This document shows, one piece after another, positions 35,501 through 47,470 of a stretch of DNA of 64,000 nucleotides. The DNA lies in the NCBI GenBank assembly GCA_014905825.1, contig JACGCN010000024.1, forward strand, positions 496,001 through 560,000, written 5' to 3'. The notes beneath the pieces were generated by a model, which did not search any database, was not told where the DNA came from, and saw only the letters and a program-made list of their open reading frames with translations. The position numbers and the translations under genes were made by a program. Origin of the DNA: Lyophyllum atratum. Taxonomy: Eukaryota; Basidiomycota; Agaricomycetes; Agaricales; Lyophyllaceae. Each line of letters starts with the position of its first letter. Position 1 is the stretch's first letter.

Positions 35501-37590
35501 AAGTCTTCTAGTTCTAGGATGGTGACGTAGTCGAGGCCGTCTGCCCATAACACCACGATAGTTGCAGAACTACCAGTCGAATCTGAGCGCGGAAGCAGTA
35601 TCTGTCTTGCATTCTTCGTATCATCGCCCACAGAACCTGACCAGGTCCGCTTTGGATCCATTACTTTCCCTCTGCCACCTTCCAAGCGGGTCTGAAGAGA
35701 CCAAAGCTCTGCATACCCAGATTCCCAAAGCACAGCAAGGGTATCTAAAGAGGAGAAACTTGCATAGATCGGCGTACGCAAAGGTTGATCGGATGGAGGC
35801 TGAGGACCCGAAAGGGAAATTTGGGCTGAGGACATGGGGGGTGGTACATTTTGGACCCGGAAAGGTGTAAGAAGGATGCTAGCTGACAATCATGTCAATC
35901 AATTGGAAAACCCCCATTCTGATATAGATAAGACGAACTTCCATCAATGACGGCGACCGCACCAGAGTCTACAGGAGGCTTAGAGGGTGAGGTGAAGGTC
36001 TCCCAGGCGTAGGTTCTTTGAAAGAGTCCAGCTGAGGAACACGGCGTTTTAGCTTCGATGCGAAGGACAAGGGCCAGGGGGGCTCATACTGCGTGTGGTG
36101 AGAGTCAATTGCAGTGCTTGCTCAGGATGCCAGGCGACAGAAGTGAATCGTCCGGGCTGCTCGTTCGCAGTCGGGGCTGCAATCTCCTGTTTCAGATACC
36201 TAAAAGAACCTTCGGTTTCCAGACGCAAGACAAGAATTATTTACGGACCAGTGGTAGTTACCCGTGGTCCACAACTGAACTATATGAAGCAAAGAAGATA
36301 TTAATGTTGGCGAAACAGCTGAACAAGGGGCGAGCTACTGTACCAATGTCGCCGTCATCACGGTCAATCCAAATTGCAAGAACGTTTGAGTCAGAGCTCC
36401 AATTCAGTTCACGAACTCTATAACCCCACTTCCGCTGCTCACTTCCACCTTTCGAACCTAAATCAGAAACCCTAATGCCATATTCCCCGTGACGTAGCCC
36501 ATTGCGCTCGAAGAATACGACGTCGTGCCTGCCTTCTCTACCTGCACCGCCACCCTCGAATCCGAATCTCTGCGTTCCAACTATCAGATTCCCGGACGGC
36601 CGCCAGCTGAGAGGATGCTCAAGGCCAGCCACGGCTGCCGAAGTTGACTGTAGAGCGCCTTCGCGATCGTATACGCGAAGAGTGCGCCGACGTAGATTCG
36701 GTCCAGGTGGCGACAGGGTTGATACGACGAAGAACGTCCCGTCTCCACGCCAGCTTATACGGGGAGCCTCGTCATCGTCAGGACTTGAACCGATTGCTGC
36801 CTGCGCAGGGGCTTGTGCAGCAGCCTTCCCAAGGGATCCATGGAATTGAGTTTCCTTGGATCCCCATCCGACATTAATTGGAGCATCTAGTAATTGGCTG
36901 AGATTTCTGTCGGACGAATGGGTGAATGCATACCTTCACCGAATTCAGTAGCATGTATTGGTGCCTCGGAAAGGACGTCGAAGGTTGTGGTCATTAGGAT
37001 CAGCTTATCCTCGCCTGGATATCCGTGTCAGGTCGCGTCTGGGTAGTTACCAGATCCAAGTACCGGTTATGATGGTCAGAAGCGACTCGTCAGGGCTCCA
37101 AGACGCTGCAGAGATTGAAGGTTCAACCGTTCCTTCTACTTCAACCTGTAACTCAGGCTTGTTTCATGTTACAAAAGAACGGTCTATAATATTGAAACAT
37201 ACAGTTGCATCCTCTTCGAGGGAGATCATCGTGATATCTCCGTTGCGCATGATCACAGACAGTCTTCTCAATTCCGGGATTATATGTAACGAGATCACTT
37301 GTGAGGTGTTAGGACCATGCGAGGATGCGGATATGGCGGTGAACATCGTGAAAACCGACGGCTCTTTCTTGTGAATAGGCTCATCTGTGAGCGGTATAGA
37401 TGATTTATACATGAAATATACCTACCTCGTTCTCCCCAACTTTCCATACCTCAACATCTACGTTTCCGTCTGGATCACATCGCTCCGAAGTGGCATAGAT
37501 TACATTTTCGTCGAGGTCGACCGCCGTTGCGGTTATGTTGGCATTAGGAAAATCGGTCGCGTTTATGGAGAATAACGTTAGGTTACGCAT
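32536..37590 (-). CDS. ELP1: Elongator complex protein 1 (IKI3/IKAP)
   Basis: ATG at 37590 (MRNLTLFSINATDF, then AVDLDENVIYATSERCD) matches the conserved ELP1 N-terminus. The first half is WD40-like: VEGTVEPSISAASWSPDESL, ISWRGDGTFFVVSTLSPPGP, HPLSWRPSGNLIVGTQRFG, VRELNWSSDSNVLAIWID. The second half is helical TPR-type sequence (YLPFLRELRALEKYYQRFKI, WRIWKGTDRYN-like region near 33940). The C-terminus LPSSSNGWRINLFDFES ends at TGA 32536. Spread over many exons, the protein is about the 1,300 residues expected. It is the scaffold of the Elongator acetyltransferase complex that modifies wobble uridines of tRNA. It begins 189 bp from the divergent EFG1 gene. Confidence 0.93.
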
Positions 37591-37779
37591 GTTTCGAGGC
37601 CTTGGTTTAGCAGGATATGATCTATAGCATTAAGACAGAGCAGATCGTCGAGATAGAGTCAGATTGATGCCGAAACTTTTTCCGTCAGCGGTTGTTTGGA
37701 CCAATGGCTGGACCAAATATCCTTTTTGGCCACCAATAACCGATCATCTTTTCTGCACAGGTACTCCGAAGGAAGTTCA
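37591..37779. promoter_or_regulatory. Bidirectional promoter region between ELP1 and EFG1
   Basis: Only 189 bp separate the two divergent start codons, so both core promoters and 5' UTRs must fit here. I see no clear TATA box. Confidence 0.5.
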
Positions 37780-38706
37780 ATGGGCCCAACAAGATCTTCG
37801 AAGGCGCCGCGTCAAGGCGAGCCATCACCTTCAAGCATAGCAGGGCCTTCAAAGCCGAAACCTAAGCGACACCATCCTCAGAAGGAACCTGTAAATGTGC
37901 CAGGCGTTCAAAAAATCAAATCTGCGTTGAGGCAAACGCGAAGATTACTGGCAAAGGTCCGTGTCCATCTCTTTCCTGAGCGTATAATTTGAAGTTAACT
38001 TATGTAATTGCAGGAGAAACTTGCAGCAGACGTACGAGTTGAGACTGAACGACGCCTCGCAACATTGGAGGCAGATCTCGCTCAGGCGGAGGCGTCGAAG
38101 AAGGAGCGTGACATTGCCGTGAGGTACCACAAAGTGAAGTTTTTCGGTGAGTCATCCGCTAGGCACATCATGCGCAGGTGTTTACTAGGTGCCAGAGCGT
38201 CAAAAGGTCGTCCGAAAGCTAAACCAGACGAAAAAACGTGCCTCTGCGGATGCCTCACCAGATTCAGAGCTACAATCTGCGCTGTTTGAACTTCGAGTTG
38301 ATCTCAATTATATCCTGGTGAGCTTGACTACCTTTGTGGCGTGTAGGATAGCCGGCTCAATAGTGCCTGGCAGCATTATCCTAAGACCAAGAAATATATT
38401 TCGCTTTTCCCTCCAGAAATACGGGAGGACGCTGCATCGTCGGAAAGCCCGATACCCAAAAGCAACCCAAACTCTGAAGAGGTGCGGAGTTGGATACGAG
38501 GGCGTATGGAAGCTGGAGAAATATCATTGGAGCCTGAACTTCACTTGGACGCGAGGGAGCAGGACAAGAAGACTCTCAGAGGGGCAGAGTGGGCTGGTGG
38601 TTTAAAGAAGTCCAAGGTATCCACCTCGAAAGATCCACCTGTGCAACAGGAACCGGAGGACGCATTCTTCGGAGACGATGCAGACGACGACGACGACGAC
38701 GAGTAG
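37780..38706 (+). CDS. EFG1: rRNA-processing protein EFG1
   Basis: Four exons (37780-37956, 38014-38146, 38196-38317, 38374-38706) give 254 residues in frame. Diagnostic blocks are VPGVQKIKSALRQTRRLLAK, EKLAADVRVETERRLATLEA and AVRYHKVKFFERQKVVRKLN, all coiled-coil-like and basic, then YILHYPKTKKYISLFPPEIR. The C-terminus is acidic (GDDADDDDDDE). EFG1 is a nucleolar factor for 18S rRNA maturation in the small-subunit processome. The start is ATG 37780 (MGPTRSSKAPRQ), the first ATG in this frame. Its neighbour ELP1 also serves translation, and both may be driven from the same short intergenic region. Confidence 0.92.
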
Positions 38707-38940
38707 GAATGCATCAGGAATGCATAGGGGAGTTTTAGGATCCCTTGCCTCTGGAATAACATCATATTATACCAGGACTATATCATCTCACTTTGATCCA
38801 GGATCAAATACGAATTTTTGCTCCTGCTCACCACCACCGATGCTTCTGGCGCCATAGAAGTTCTCCCAGCACATACCTCGTCTTGTTCCTCTCCTTTTAG
38901 ACCGGCTGTAACCTGGGCAACCATCGATACAAACCACACT

Positions 38941-39560
38941 TACCACTCAATGCAAAAAAGATATCAGTTTGAAGCCTTCAGAGGAAGGTGCCCGTGCCGC
39001 GGTGCAGGTTAACGATGCGGCGCAGGGCCACCTTGACCTTACCCAAGAAATACATCGTACGCTGATAGCAGATCGCCGTGAAATGAATTCAGCACTATAT
39101 TTCGGGGGAAAACTTGGCATGTTTCCTCAGGTCGGGCGGTATCACCTAGATGCCGTTACTCGTATCTCCAAGACTCGCATGAAGCACTTTCCCCAGCATA
39201 TATACCCTCCGCCGTCCGTTAAAATGCCTTCATGCGACGTAACAGGAATGCCGGAAGGTCCGTACATCCTTTCTACGAACAATTGCATTTCAATCAAGAT
39301 TCAACTTGGTACATAGATCTCGTCGCCCAATTTTTACTATGTACCAAGGACCTCATTTCTCTTGGGTGGTTGAATGAAGAGGACATCAACACCTAATGGA
39401 ATCTCATTGAGGACGCCACGAGAAGCTGAGAAGCAACAGATCATCGAGCCAAATGTGAACGACTAGCCTGTCAGATCGTCTTGGCTGCGAGAGGAAAACT
39501 CCAAAGTTCGGGATATCTTCTCACAACCTCGAATCAGACAGCAAACTTGTGTTAGAAACA
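38941..39560 (+). pseudogene. Possible degraded gene fragment
   Basis: A frame open from about 38969 (EEGARAAVQVNDAAQGHLDL, MNSALYFGGKLGMFPQVGRY, HLDAVTRISKTRMKHFPQHI) can be joined over a 41-nt GT-AG gap near 39260-39300 to DSTWYIDLVAQFLLCTKDLI and SLGWLNEEDINT. A TAA follows. The same frame then continues with protein-like sequence (WNLIEDATRS, TGA, EATDHRAKCERLACQIVLAA). No start codon was found. Coding-like frames broken by stops suggest a decayed gene; the family is unknown. Confidence 0.3.
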
Positions 39561-39754
39561 CTTGACCAACATTTGAGGGATTGTGGTGGGCCAAGTAGCC
39601 TACTTCCTCTCCAGATTCAGAAACAACTGGCCTGGGAGACTATTGTTCTCTCTACACATCCCAGTCATTGATGATAATATATGAGCATTCAATTTTCGCT
39701 GAAGCGTAAGAACTTTAGAAAAATTGATTGAAATTTTAGGGCAAATCAGGAGGA

Positions 39755-39771
39755 TTAGGGTTAGGGTTAGG
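39755..39771 (+). repeat. Short interstitial TTAGGG telomere-type repeat
   Basis: TTAGGGTTAGGGTTAGG, nearly three units of the telomere repeat used by most filamentous fungi. It is too short to be a real telomere. Confidence 0.7.
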
Positions 39772-40067
39772 CGGGATCAAAAGCAAAAGAAAAGCGCCCG
39801 CCCAGCCAGAGTGGCCGGAGCGGGACTGGAAAATATTGAGACGGTGCATGAGCCGAAGCCCATACAAGCCGCGAACACTCCCTGTATGGACAGGGTCGCC
39901 GTGCTATGGAGAGTCTCCACGGCCCACAAACCCGGGTAGGTGAAGGGGCTTGTGCCATCAAGGTAAGTATGAGGTGTTGTAGTGTCGAGACAGAGCTTTT
40001 ATACCTTTCGTCGTGCGCACGGACCATTTGTAAAAATTTGGCGCCACAGTACACCTTTCCCGGTCCG

Positions 40068-40211
40068 AAAGGCAATGATGCTCGCCACTCGTGCATCTTT
40101 CAACCTCGGATTTTGGTGATATCTCTAAAAAGGAACAAAGGCAATAATGCTCGCCACTCTCTCTGTGCATCTTTCAACCTCGGATTTGGTGATATCTCTA
40201 AAACGGAACAA
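40068..40211 (+). repeat. Tandem duplication, two units of ~70 bp
   Basis: Unit 1 (40068-40136) and unit 2 (40137-40211) share AATGCTCGCCACT, TGCATCTTTCAACCTCGGAT and GGTGATATCTCTAAAA. They differ by a few substitutions and small indels, including an extra TCTC in unit 2. No gene overlaps. Confidence 0.85.
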
Positions 40212-40506
40212 TCTGACCTCTCTTGTACTCGCCTATTCGTCAGATACCTGAGCCTTCTGGAACGATCATGGATATGAAATCTCGATATACACCTTCTGCC
40301 GAGTCTATGCGAGTTCAGACGAACATGCAACACTGGCGATTTTCACAGGCGTCATCCAACTCAGAAAATGTCGTAAAGGATCATGACACCATGTCCAAAC
40401 ATTAGCTATGCTTATGTGGTCTCAGGCTGTACGGGAACTCGTTCAATAAACTGATGAATAACAATTACACATTCTCTAATTATTTATCTAGCTCAAAGCA
40501 GCAAGA

Positions 40507-41829
40507 TTACTGGATCTTGGGTGTGTATGAAGCCGGCTTCTCGATGGGCTCATCAAAGATGTTGACGTCCCATTTAGGTTTGTAGGTGATAGGAATATTG
40601 AATCTGCATCCGCCATGTAAACGTCAGTTTGCGCTCGGTGAATTGAAAATCCATGGAGAATATGTACCTAGTGTGGTTGTCGCGGCCAATGGCGGTAATC
40701 TTCTCATAGTCCTCCTGGCTCAGCTCGACCTGCTTAAAGTTCGAGACGATGCGGTCCTCCTGGACGCTCTTGGGAATGACCGAGTATCCCCTGTGTGCGC
40801 CCCATGCAATCAAGACTTGCGCGGTTGTGGCTCCGAGCTTCTTCGCAACTTCCACAACGACTGGGTGTTCGGTCAATTTGGGCTTGCCAATCACTTGAGG
40901 ATGCACAAATGTAAGTCATCATTATCGACGCTGCGGTGGGAGGGGTACTCACAGTTATTGCCCAGAGGGCTGTACGCGGTGATGTGGATGTTCTGGGATC
41001 TGCAGTAGTCGACAAGCTTATCTTGGATCAGGAGGGGGTGCGCCTCGATTTGGTTCACCGCCTGTACGAAGTCAGGTCACAGTCGCGCCGGAACAGAGAA
41101 GGTTTACGGACCGGCACGACACCCGTCGCGGCGATGATCCCCTGGATGTGCTCGATAGTGAAGTTGGATACACCGATGGTTCGGACCTAAGAAGGCAATC
41201 GTAGGCATGTGTAGTAGGAAGTGATCGTAGTGCTATGTGCGTACCTTCGTCTTCGGGAGAGCGATCATGGCCTTCCAAGTATCCACAAGGCTCGTCTCCG
41301 TATCAATGGCAACTTCTCCCTCTTTCGTGGGGTGGGGTGGGAAGAGTCCGTTGCCGGGAGGGAAGGCGATGGGCCAGTGGACCACTGCACAGGAGTTAAG
41401 TTCGCAGGTCAAGGTTAGCGTGGGGCACACAATACTCACAATACAGGTCCAGGTAATCAGTTCCAAGTTGGCGAAGGGTCTCATCCAACTCTTTCTCGAC
41501 CTGGTCAGGCTGATGCGACGAGTTCCACACCTTTGACGTCATGAAGAGATCCTCCCGCTGGACGACGGAAGGAATGACTTTCTTGAGTGCGACACCGACC
41601 TCGTCCTGGTTCTCGTAGACCATCGCGAGATCGAGATGGCGGTATCCATTCTTGACGGCGAATTCGACCTATATTCGACGACGCCATATCGTTAGATCTC
41701 CGGATTACCCTGAGTAGAGGAAGATCATACAGCATGTTCGACCTCCTTGGGCTTCGACAGCCATGTTCCAAGGCCGATCTGGGGCAGCTTAACGTTATTT
41801 GAGAGAGTAATTTGCTTTCCGAAAGACAT
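40507..41829 (-). CDS. Aldo/keto reductase
   Basis: ATG at 41829 gives [20 protein letters not shown], then [13 protein letters not shown]. The catalytic tetrad is visible: Asp and Tyr in [17 protein letters not shown], Lys in [11 protein letters not shown], His in [13 protein letters not shown]-binding and barrel motifs follow: [44 protein letters not shown] and [20 protein letters not shown]. The product ends [10 protein letters not shown] at 40507. About 315-320 residues over roughly seven exons is normal for the family. It is a cytosolic NADPH-dependent carbonyl reductase; sequence alone does not give the substrate (aldoses such as xylose or glycerol precursors, or other aldehydes). Confidence 0.93.
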
Positions 41830-44297
41830 TTTTGCGTATAGAATGGGGTAGAAGGTCGTAATCTGTACTGATTATCGCGCCGTTCTTGAGGTTTATAAAT
41901 CCTTTACTAGCGGGACGCGGTCCGTATTCGCGGACCGACCCGGAAGCCGCCAACCCGAAGGCTAGGAGTCGGGTTCAATCCTAGCAAAAGAAGATTGTAT
42001 ACGGTTGCTTTCCCAGTTATTCATACCATGTTCAAGCTGTAGCGGTGCACTTAGTGCCCAGCGTGGCGTCGCAGTGTTGCCGGTCTGTTGGCGCGACGTC
42101 CCTGTACTTGAGTACTGATCCGGATGTTTACCACACACTCTGGAGACAAATACGAGAAAAACCCGGCGCTGACTTGGACCCTCTTTCAGCTTGCTTTGAA
42201 CTTTCAACCCTCTTTGCCACCTGGCTTGATTTTTAATCCGCGACTCTCATAGAAGACCTTGCTCTCCCTTTCCCTGAACGCGAGGTACCAGGCATCTGTC
42301 CTTGAGGCAAGCAATATGGCGGGTTATGTTATGAACCCTAACTTCCTTGAAAGAAGTCCCTGCTTTGGAACAGCTGGTTCCTTTTCATCGGAACTGGCGA
42401 TAACCTTTTCCTGTCCTCTGCGGCCATGGACTTGGCGCTAAGTCCGGTCCTACCTAACGCATCAGACTATCCCTATAAACGTGCAAGTCAAAGAGCCGAA
42501 TAAAGGGACCCGTCAATTTGGCAACTTACCGACAAACACTGCAGATTTGAGGAGCTGTAATGCGTGAGTAAACAATCCATACGGAGGAATGCCGGACGGA
42601 AATGGTCTCTGGAATGGGGAACATCTGAGGCTTCTTGGCACCTGGATGTACTACACCTCGTGGACTGTCCCTTGATCGCGAGAATATGTCCAAGTGCTGC
42701 ATTTTGAACCCGGAGATGCTGGCCAAGGTGAGAGTGATTTCGATAGTTCTAAGGATTTGCGGATTCTGACCTGACTCAGAGGCAAATGGAGACACTGCCA
42801 TGCAGAATCATGAATTCCGCACAGGTCAGTCATACGCACAGACACAGATCTCGCGACACCAAGCAGATAAGTACTACTTGGATCCCGCCCTTCGCTATGC
42901 GGACTGTCTACTTGTCAACTATTCCTTCAAGACATCCTTCGAGTATAGTACTCATCGCTCTTCGGACGAAATATTCCTTCCTTTCTGTCAAGGATACCCC
43001 TGCTTTCGTCGCTTCGGGCCACACTTTCCCTATGACAGTAGATTTAAACGTTGGAGTCAATGCGTTTTTACACTGACGCTCCATCTCTGGACCGACACCT
43101 GATCTGTGCCCTGCATTCTGTCAAATTCAGCAACAACACTTTTGGGTGTCCGGACCCCATTCATATTTTCGCTTTCCTGTCTTTCAACGGCAGGTAACCG
43201 CTACTCTTTCCCCCGATATGTGCGCGCGTTTTCAGGATCTCCGCTGTCCCTAACTGAGGCCCCAGGGGGGATTCTACTCACAGCTGTCATTCTCTCTAGA
43301 CAGATACTGTGATTGCCGCGTGGCATACACGCTCCGCCCCGTAGGCATGATATTGACATGCTTTCCGAACGACGGACAGGCATGCCTTATGTATGGCGGA
43401 GGGATTGACGTGATGATCTTGCTCGTGAAAATTGCATTGGAATTGAACATGGAAGGCGTTACATACTCCTTTCCAGCTGCTATCTGAATACCATCACCCT
43501 CTGATCGACTGAACGGTAATGACCTTTCTGACCTCTCGGCGCATGGCGCCGGCTTTGGGGCACAAAGCGTATCTCCACCTTCTATCACGGAATTATACGT
43601 TGGAGAAGATCTCCCTATAGTGGACATTCAGATTTGTCTTCCACCGATTACGTCTCGGGCTCGAACCAGGTCCGGGTGGCGTTTGGAAGAATTGAATCAC
43701 CCTCTAATGCCGTAGGCAGGATCCATTAGCACTTGGCGGTGAATTGGGATATGGGCGCTGGTAGAAATTCCATCATAAGTCGCTATTGCAGGGATGCCAT
43801 TGGATATGGCTCTTAGACCCCAGGTCGCGTTAGTATATCACGAAACGCTAATAGCCGCCACACCCAGGGGAGCCAGGGTTGTAATGCGGCAACTTGAGAA
43901 GTGGTTCTTCTTTCCTCCATCCCCTTCTGAATGAATTTGAAGGGTTCTGAGGACAAGGAGGCAATTAATATCACCGTCAAAGTATGAAAAGCATATGAGG
44001 GAGTGTAGTATAGTCTAGTTTTGTTCTGAAAATGCGGTGCTCTCCTTATTTTGTGGGTAACTCTATATGTAACCATATATCATTATTATACGCCTCCTAG
44101 GCGGTGGTCATCTTGGGTAGTACGACATTCGCGGAGTTTGGAAGTTACAAGAAGTCATTAAGGAACCAAATATTTCGAGAACCGCCAAAGGCATTCAAAT
44201 AAGACTCCACCCACAACTTCCCTCCTCTTAAATACCCCCACCTCCAGGTATCATTTTCCTTCATTCGCGCAGACCCATCAGCAAAATCCTTGCCTCC
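41830..44297. other. Intergenic 2.5 kb with coding-like frames on both strands
   Basis: Between 42.5 and 43.63 kb both strands have overlapping open frames, among them 43627-43274 on the minus strand (starts with ATG, 117 codons) and 42800-43102 on the plus strand (starts with ATG, 100 codons). Neither matches a family I know and no single splice model links them. The rest has no visible feature. Confidence 0.3.
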
Positions 44298-46889
44298 ATG
44301 TCGTCTCCACTACCCAAAGGTCTGTACGAGGAACTCGGGGCTGCGTGTCGAGGAGAGGTTTATCTGCGTGGTGAACCAGGGCACGTATTCTATGTCGTAT
44401 TTTCGTGGTCATTGTATTAAACACAGTCTCTCAGATTCGAGGACTACTCCACCATATTTAATGGGAATGTCAAGTCGCTATCCAAAGCCGTAGTGGTCCC
44501 TTTAGATGCCGAGGATGTTAGCAAGTGAGTGTGAACCCCAATTTCGTTCAAGCTCCGACACTCAGATCTACCGTGACAGAATCATTCTATTCTGCGTCAA
44601 GCACTCGCTATCTCCTTCCGTCAAGGCAGGAGGCTACGGGACTGGTGGATGGGCTATTGGTGGCGACATGATCATTGACCTCAACAAACTGGATGCAGTC
44701 GACATCGAGCTCCCACATGCCGACGGGTCATTCACCAGTCTCAAGGACGTCGCATCTGCCGATAGCAAAGGAAAACAAGCTCAACAGTTTGGCCCGGGTG
44801 GCGCCAAAAGACGCAGGGAAGGTGATGCTGAGCTTCGGAGGTACGATCAGGCTTCGCGGGCAGTAGCCACCTTTCTGAGTGGACCTGGCATTGGACCTGC
44901 TGGATCGGAAGATGGCCCTTCTCCTAACGTGAGGCGCCGTGTTGAAGTATCTCCAACCCCATCGAATGAAGCTCCCGCACGATCTTCAGCCAATGATTCT
45001 CGTCAGATATCTGTCGACTCTGAAACGAATTCTAACTCGAACGTCTCCGAGGACAGCTCTGGGAGCTCTTATAACATGTCCAATACGTCCACAGTAGCAA
45101 CTAGTCCCTCTCCACCCCATGCTAGCCTGGGTGCTCAAGGTCCCGGTGGACGTTCACCCCGCGCTGCAGATCCATTCGGTTATCTCAACGACAAAAGCAG
45201 TTTCCCGGCGGCACCCCCGATTGGTGCCACGCAGGCCGCTTACGCACCATCTTCCATGCTGAGGACCTGGGCAGCTAGCTCTGGTACTCTGTTTGGTTAT
45301 CAGAATCTCCCTCCTGGGCAGATGGCACTCGCGGAGCCTGTCTACCCGCATGCCTTCGTGACGTTTGGGGCAGGTATGAGGCAGAAGGAGATTGACACCT
45401 ATACCGCGCAGCACAAACTCGAAGCCAAGTATTCCAATGGAAATAGCGAGAGTATTCCCTACCATGTACCCTTGTAAGCGCCTCCCTGATTTTTCCTATG
45501 TTGTCCTCGACTCCCACTTCTTTCATCAGTTCGGCACATCCCGTTGGCTCGTCCATCATGCTTCTTGGTGGCTTTGGCTTCCTTAGCCGCATGCACGGGC
45601 TGAGTATTGATAATCTTGTGGAGGTCGAGATGGTTCTTGCCGACGGCCGTATCGTAATCGTCAATGAAGAAGAATACCCCGGTGAGTGGAGGAAAATTAA
45701 TTTCCGCTCCTATTAACGGTCTTCATCTCCAAGACCTGTGGTGGGCTCTTCGGGGGTCTGGCTCCGTGCTAGGCGTCGCAACACGATACAAAGCCAAGGC
45801 CTACCCAGTCCCCGTAGTCTTCGCCGGGAACCTGATCTAGTAGGTATCACTCTCCAGTCTCTGGCGCCCAGGCCTGACCATCTCTTGCACAGCCGCTTCA
45901 ACAAAGCCACAGCCCCGTCGCTCATCAAACACTTCCGAGACTGCGTCAAAGGAGCTCCTCGTGAGCTTTATGCCAATGTCCTGTTGACCGCAGGTCCCGC
46001 CGGCAAAGATTCTCTCGTCGTTATTCAGATGTGCTATCTTGGCTCACGAGAGCAGGGCCAAGAGTATCTCGCCGCCATGTCATCCTGGGACGGAGGGCGG
46101 TGTTTACTTAACGAGGTCGACGAGAAGAGCTTCCTCCATCAACAAGATAGTGTAGCTCAGGTTCTGCGTGGAAAAGGTAGTTCTCAGTTGATATTATACT
46201 TTCTGTTGCTAATCAGCTATCCGGACAGCTGGCAGGCAGTGGTTCATCCGCTCAGCATTGGTTACTTCCCTCCCTGATGAGATTATCAACAAAACTGTCC
46301 TTGAGTTTGCAGATACGCCTGTCGGCTGCAGTAAGTCCCTACTCTAAGATAGCAGTGCCAGCCGTGCCTCACCACAATTTCAGCGTGGTTATTCGAGCTG
46401 GCAGGCGGTGCCATCGCCGACTTCGAAGACAACTGCGTCCCTAAATCCCAGCGAGAGGCTCCGTTCACCATCGCCGCTCTGCACCAGTGGGAAATGGACA
46501 TCGACGATGACCGGTGCGTCGACTCCGCGGAGGAAGTAAGTAGCTCTACGTTCCATTTCATAGCCTCTGGCTGACCAATATGGCTTAAGTGGATCGCAGG
46601 GACGTTGAAGCCAGTTCATCAAGGAGGCCCCTTCCCAAGTGTCAGTGCTTTCTTTGATTTCTAGTTTCTGTCATACAGTCGGCTTACTCGGGGGCTATTC
46701 CTATTTTAGTTTCTTGGACGACATGAGCCACCCGAACGCACTAAGGCGTGTTTCGGGGCTAACTGGGACAGGCTGTGTGAGATAAAGAAACTTTACGACC
46801 CTCAAAATCTCTTCAGAAATTCTTTCTGGCCGTTGAATGCGGAGGGGGAAATGGTCGAGGCGCACACGCACGAGCCGCCTACACCCTGA
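44298..46889 (+). CDS. FAD-linked oxidoreductase (PCMH/BBE type) with a disordered insertion
   Basis: ATG at 44298 gives MSSPLPKGLYEELGAACRGE. After an intron, DDYSTIFNGN-like sequence and SLSKAVVVPLDAEDVSK follow, then SVKAGGYGTGGWAIGGDMII and the later VGSSIMLLGGFGFLSRMHGL and LWWALRGSGSVLGVATRYKA. This is a PCMH-type FAD-binding domain. The C-terminal BBE-like part has CFGANWDRLCEIKKLYDPQN and LFRNSFWPLN, ending at 46889. The usual GGH histidine used for covalent FAD is Tyr here (GGY). Between about 44760 and 45330 the third exon inserts roughly 160-170 residues rich in Ser, Pro, Asn and Gly with a basic KRRRE motif, inside the FAD domain. The first intron appears to be GC-AG (44381-44434). 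Substrate unknown. Confidence 0.85.
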
Positions 46890-47470
46890 TCTCCTCTCTT
46901 GCTTCCACTTCTTTCCAAACACGATCTATACCTGTGAATGACTTGATTGGGACGATTGCTGTATCTCAGACCCATGGGCGACACTGCATTCTACATTGTA
47001 TACGAGGTTGTAACATAATATATACGGTACGTAAAGATGTATACCGATCTGGTCTGTGGGCCATTACCACGCTGTCTCCATGTGATCTAGGATATATGGG
47101 CTGATAATATATGTGTTGGCTACAGTCCTCGCCCATACATAGTGGATGTTCAATATTTAATCTTGCCGGAATTATTCCTTCCAACAATGAAAGAGCTCAA
47201 ATTATTACGTTCTTACATGGATTTTATTTTGTACAAGAACACTCGAATGTGGGTAGGGTATCCATATGCAAGAACATGCAGTGTAAAAGATGAGGAGGTA
47301 TATCGAGTGAGCAGACTACTACAGCAGAAGAAAGAAGAAAAGAGACACGTAATCGTGATGCATACGAAAAACAGATATGAAGTCGCAAAAAAAACATCCC
47401 AAAGCAGGACATATATCAGAGGACGAGAGCGAAATCAAAGGAAAGGCATCTTCTAAACAAGACAGACCCC
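46890..47470. other. Intergenic between convergent genes
   Basis: This is the 3' flanks of the FAD oxidoreductase and the RhoGEF genes. Purine-rich around 47300-47455, with no recognised feature. Confidence 0.4.

Noticed and set aside
41950..41990. GGTTCAATCC resembling a tRNA T loop
   Set aside because: The flanking bases cannot form a 5-bp T stem and no matching acceptor, D or anticodon arms exist.
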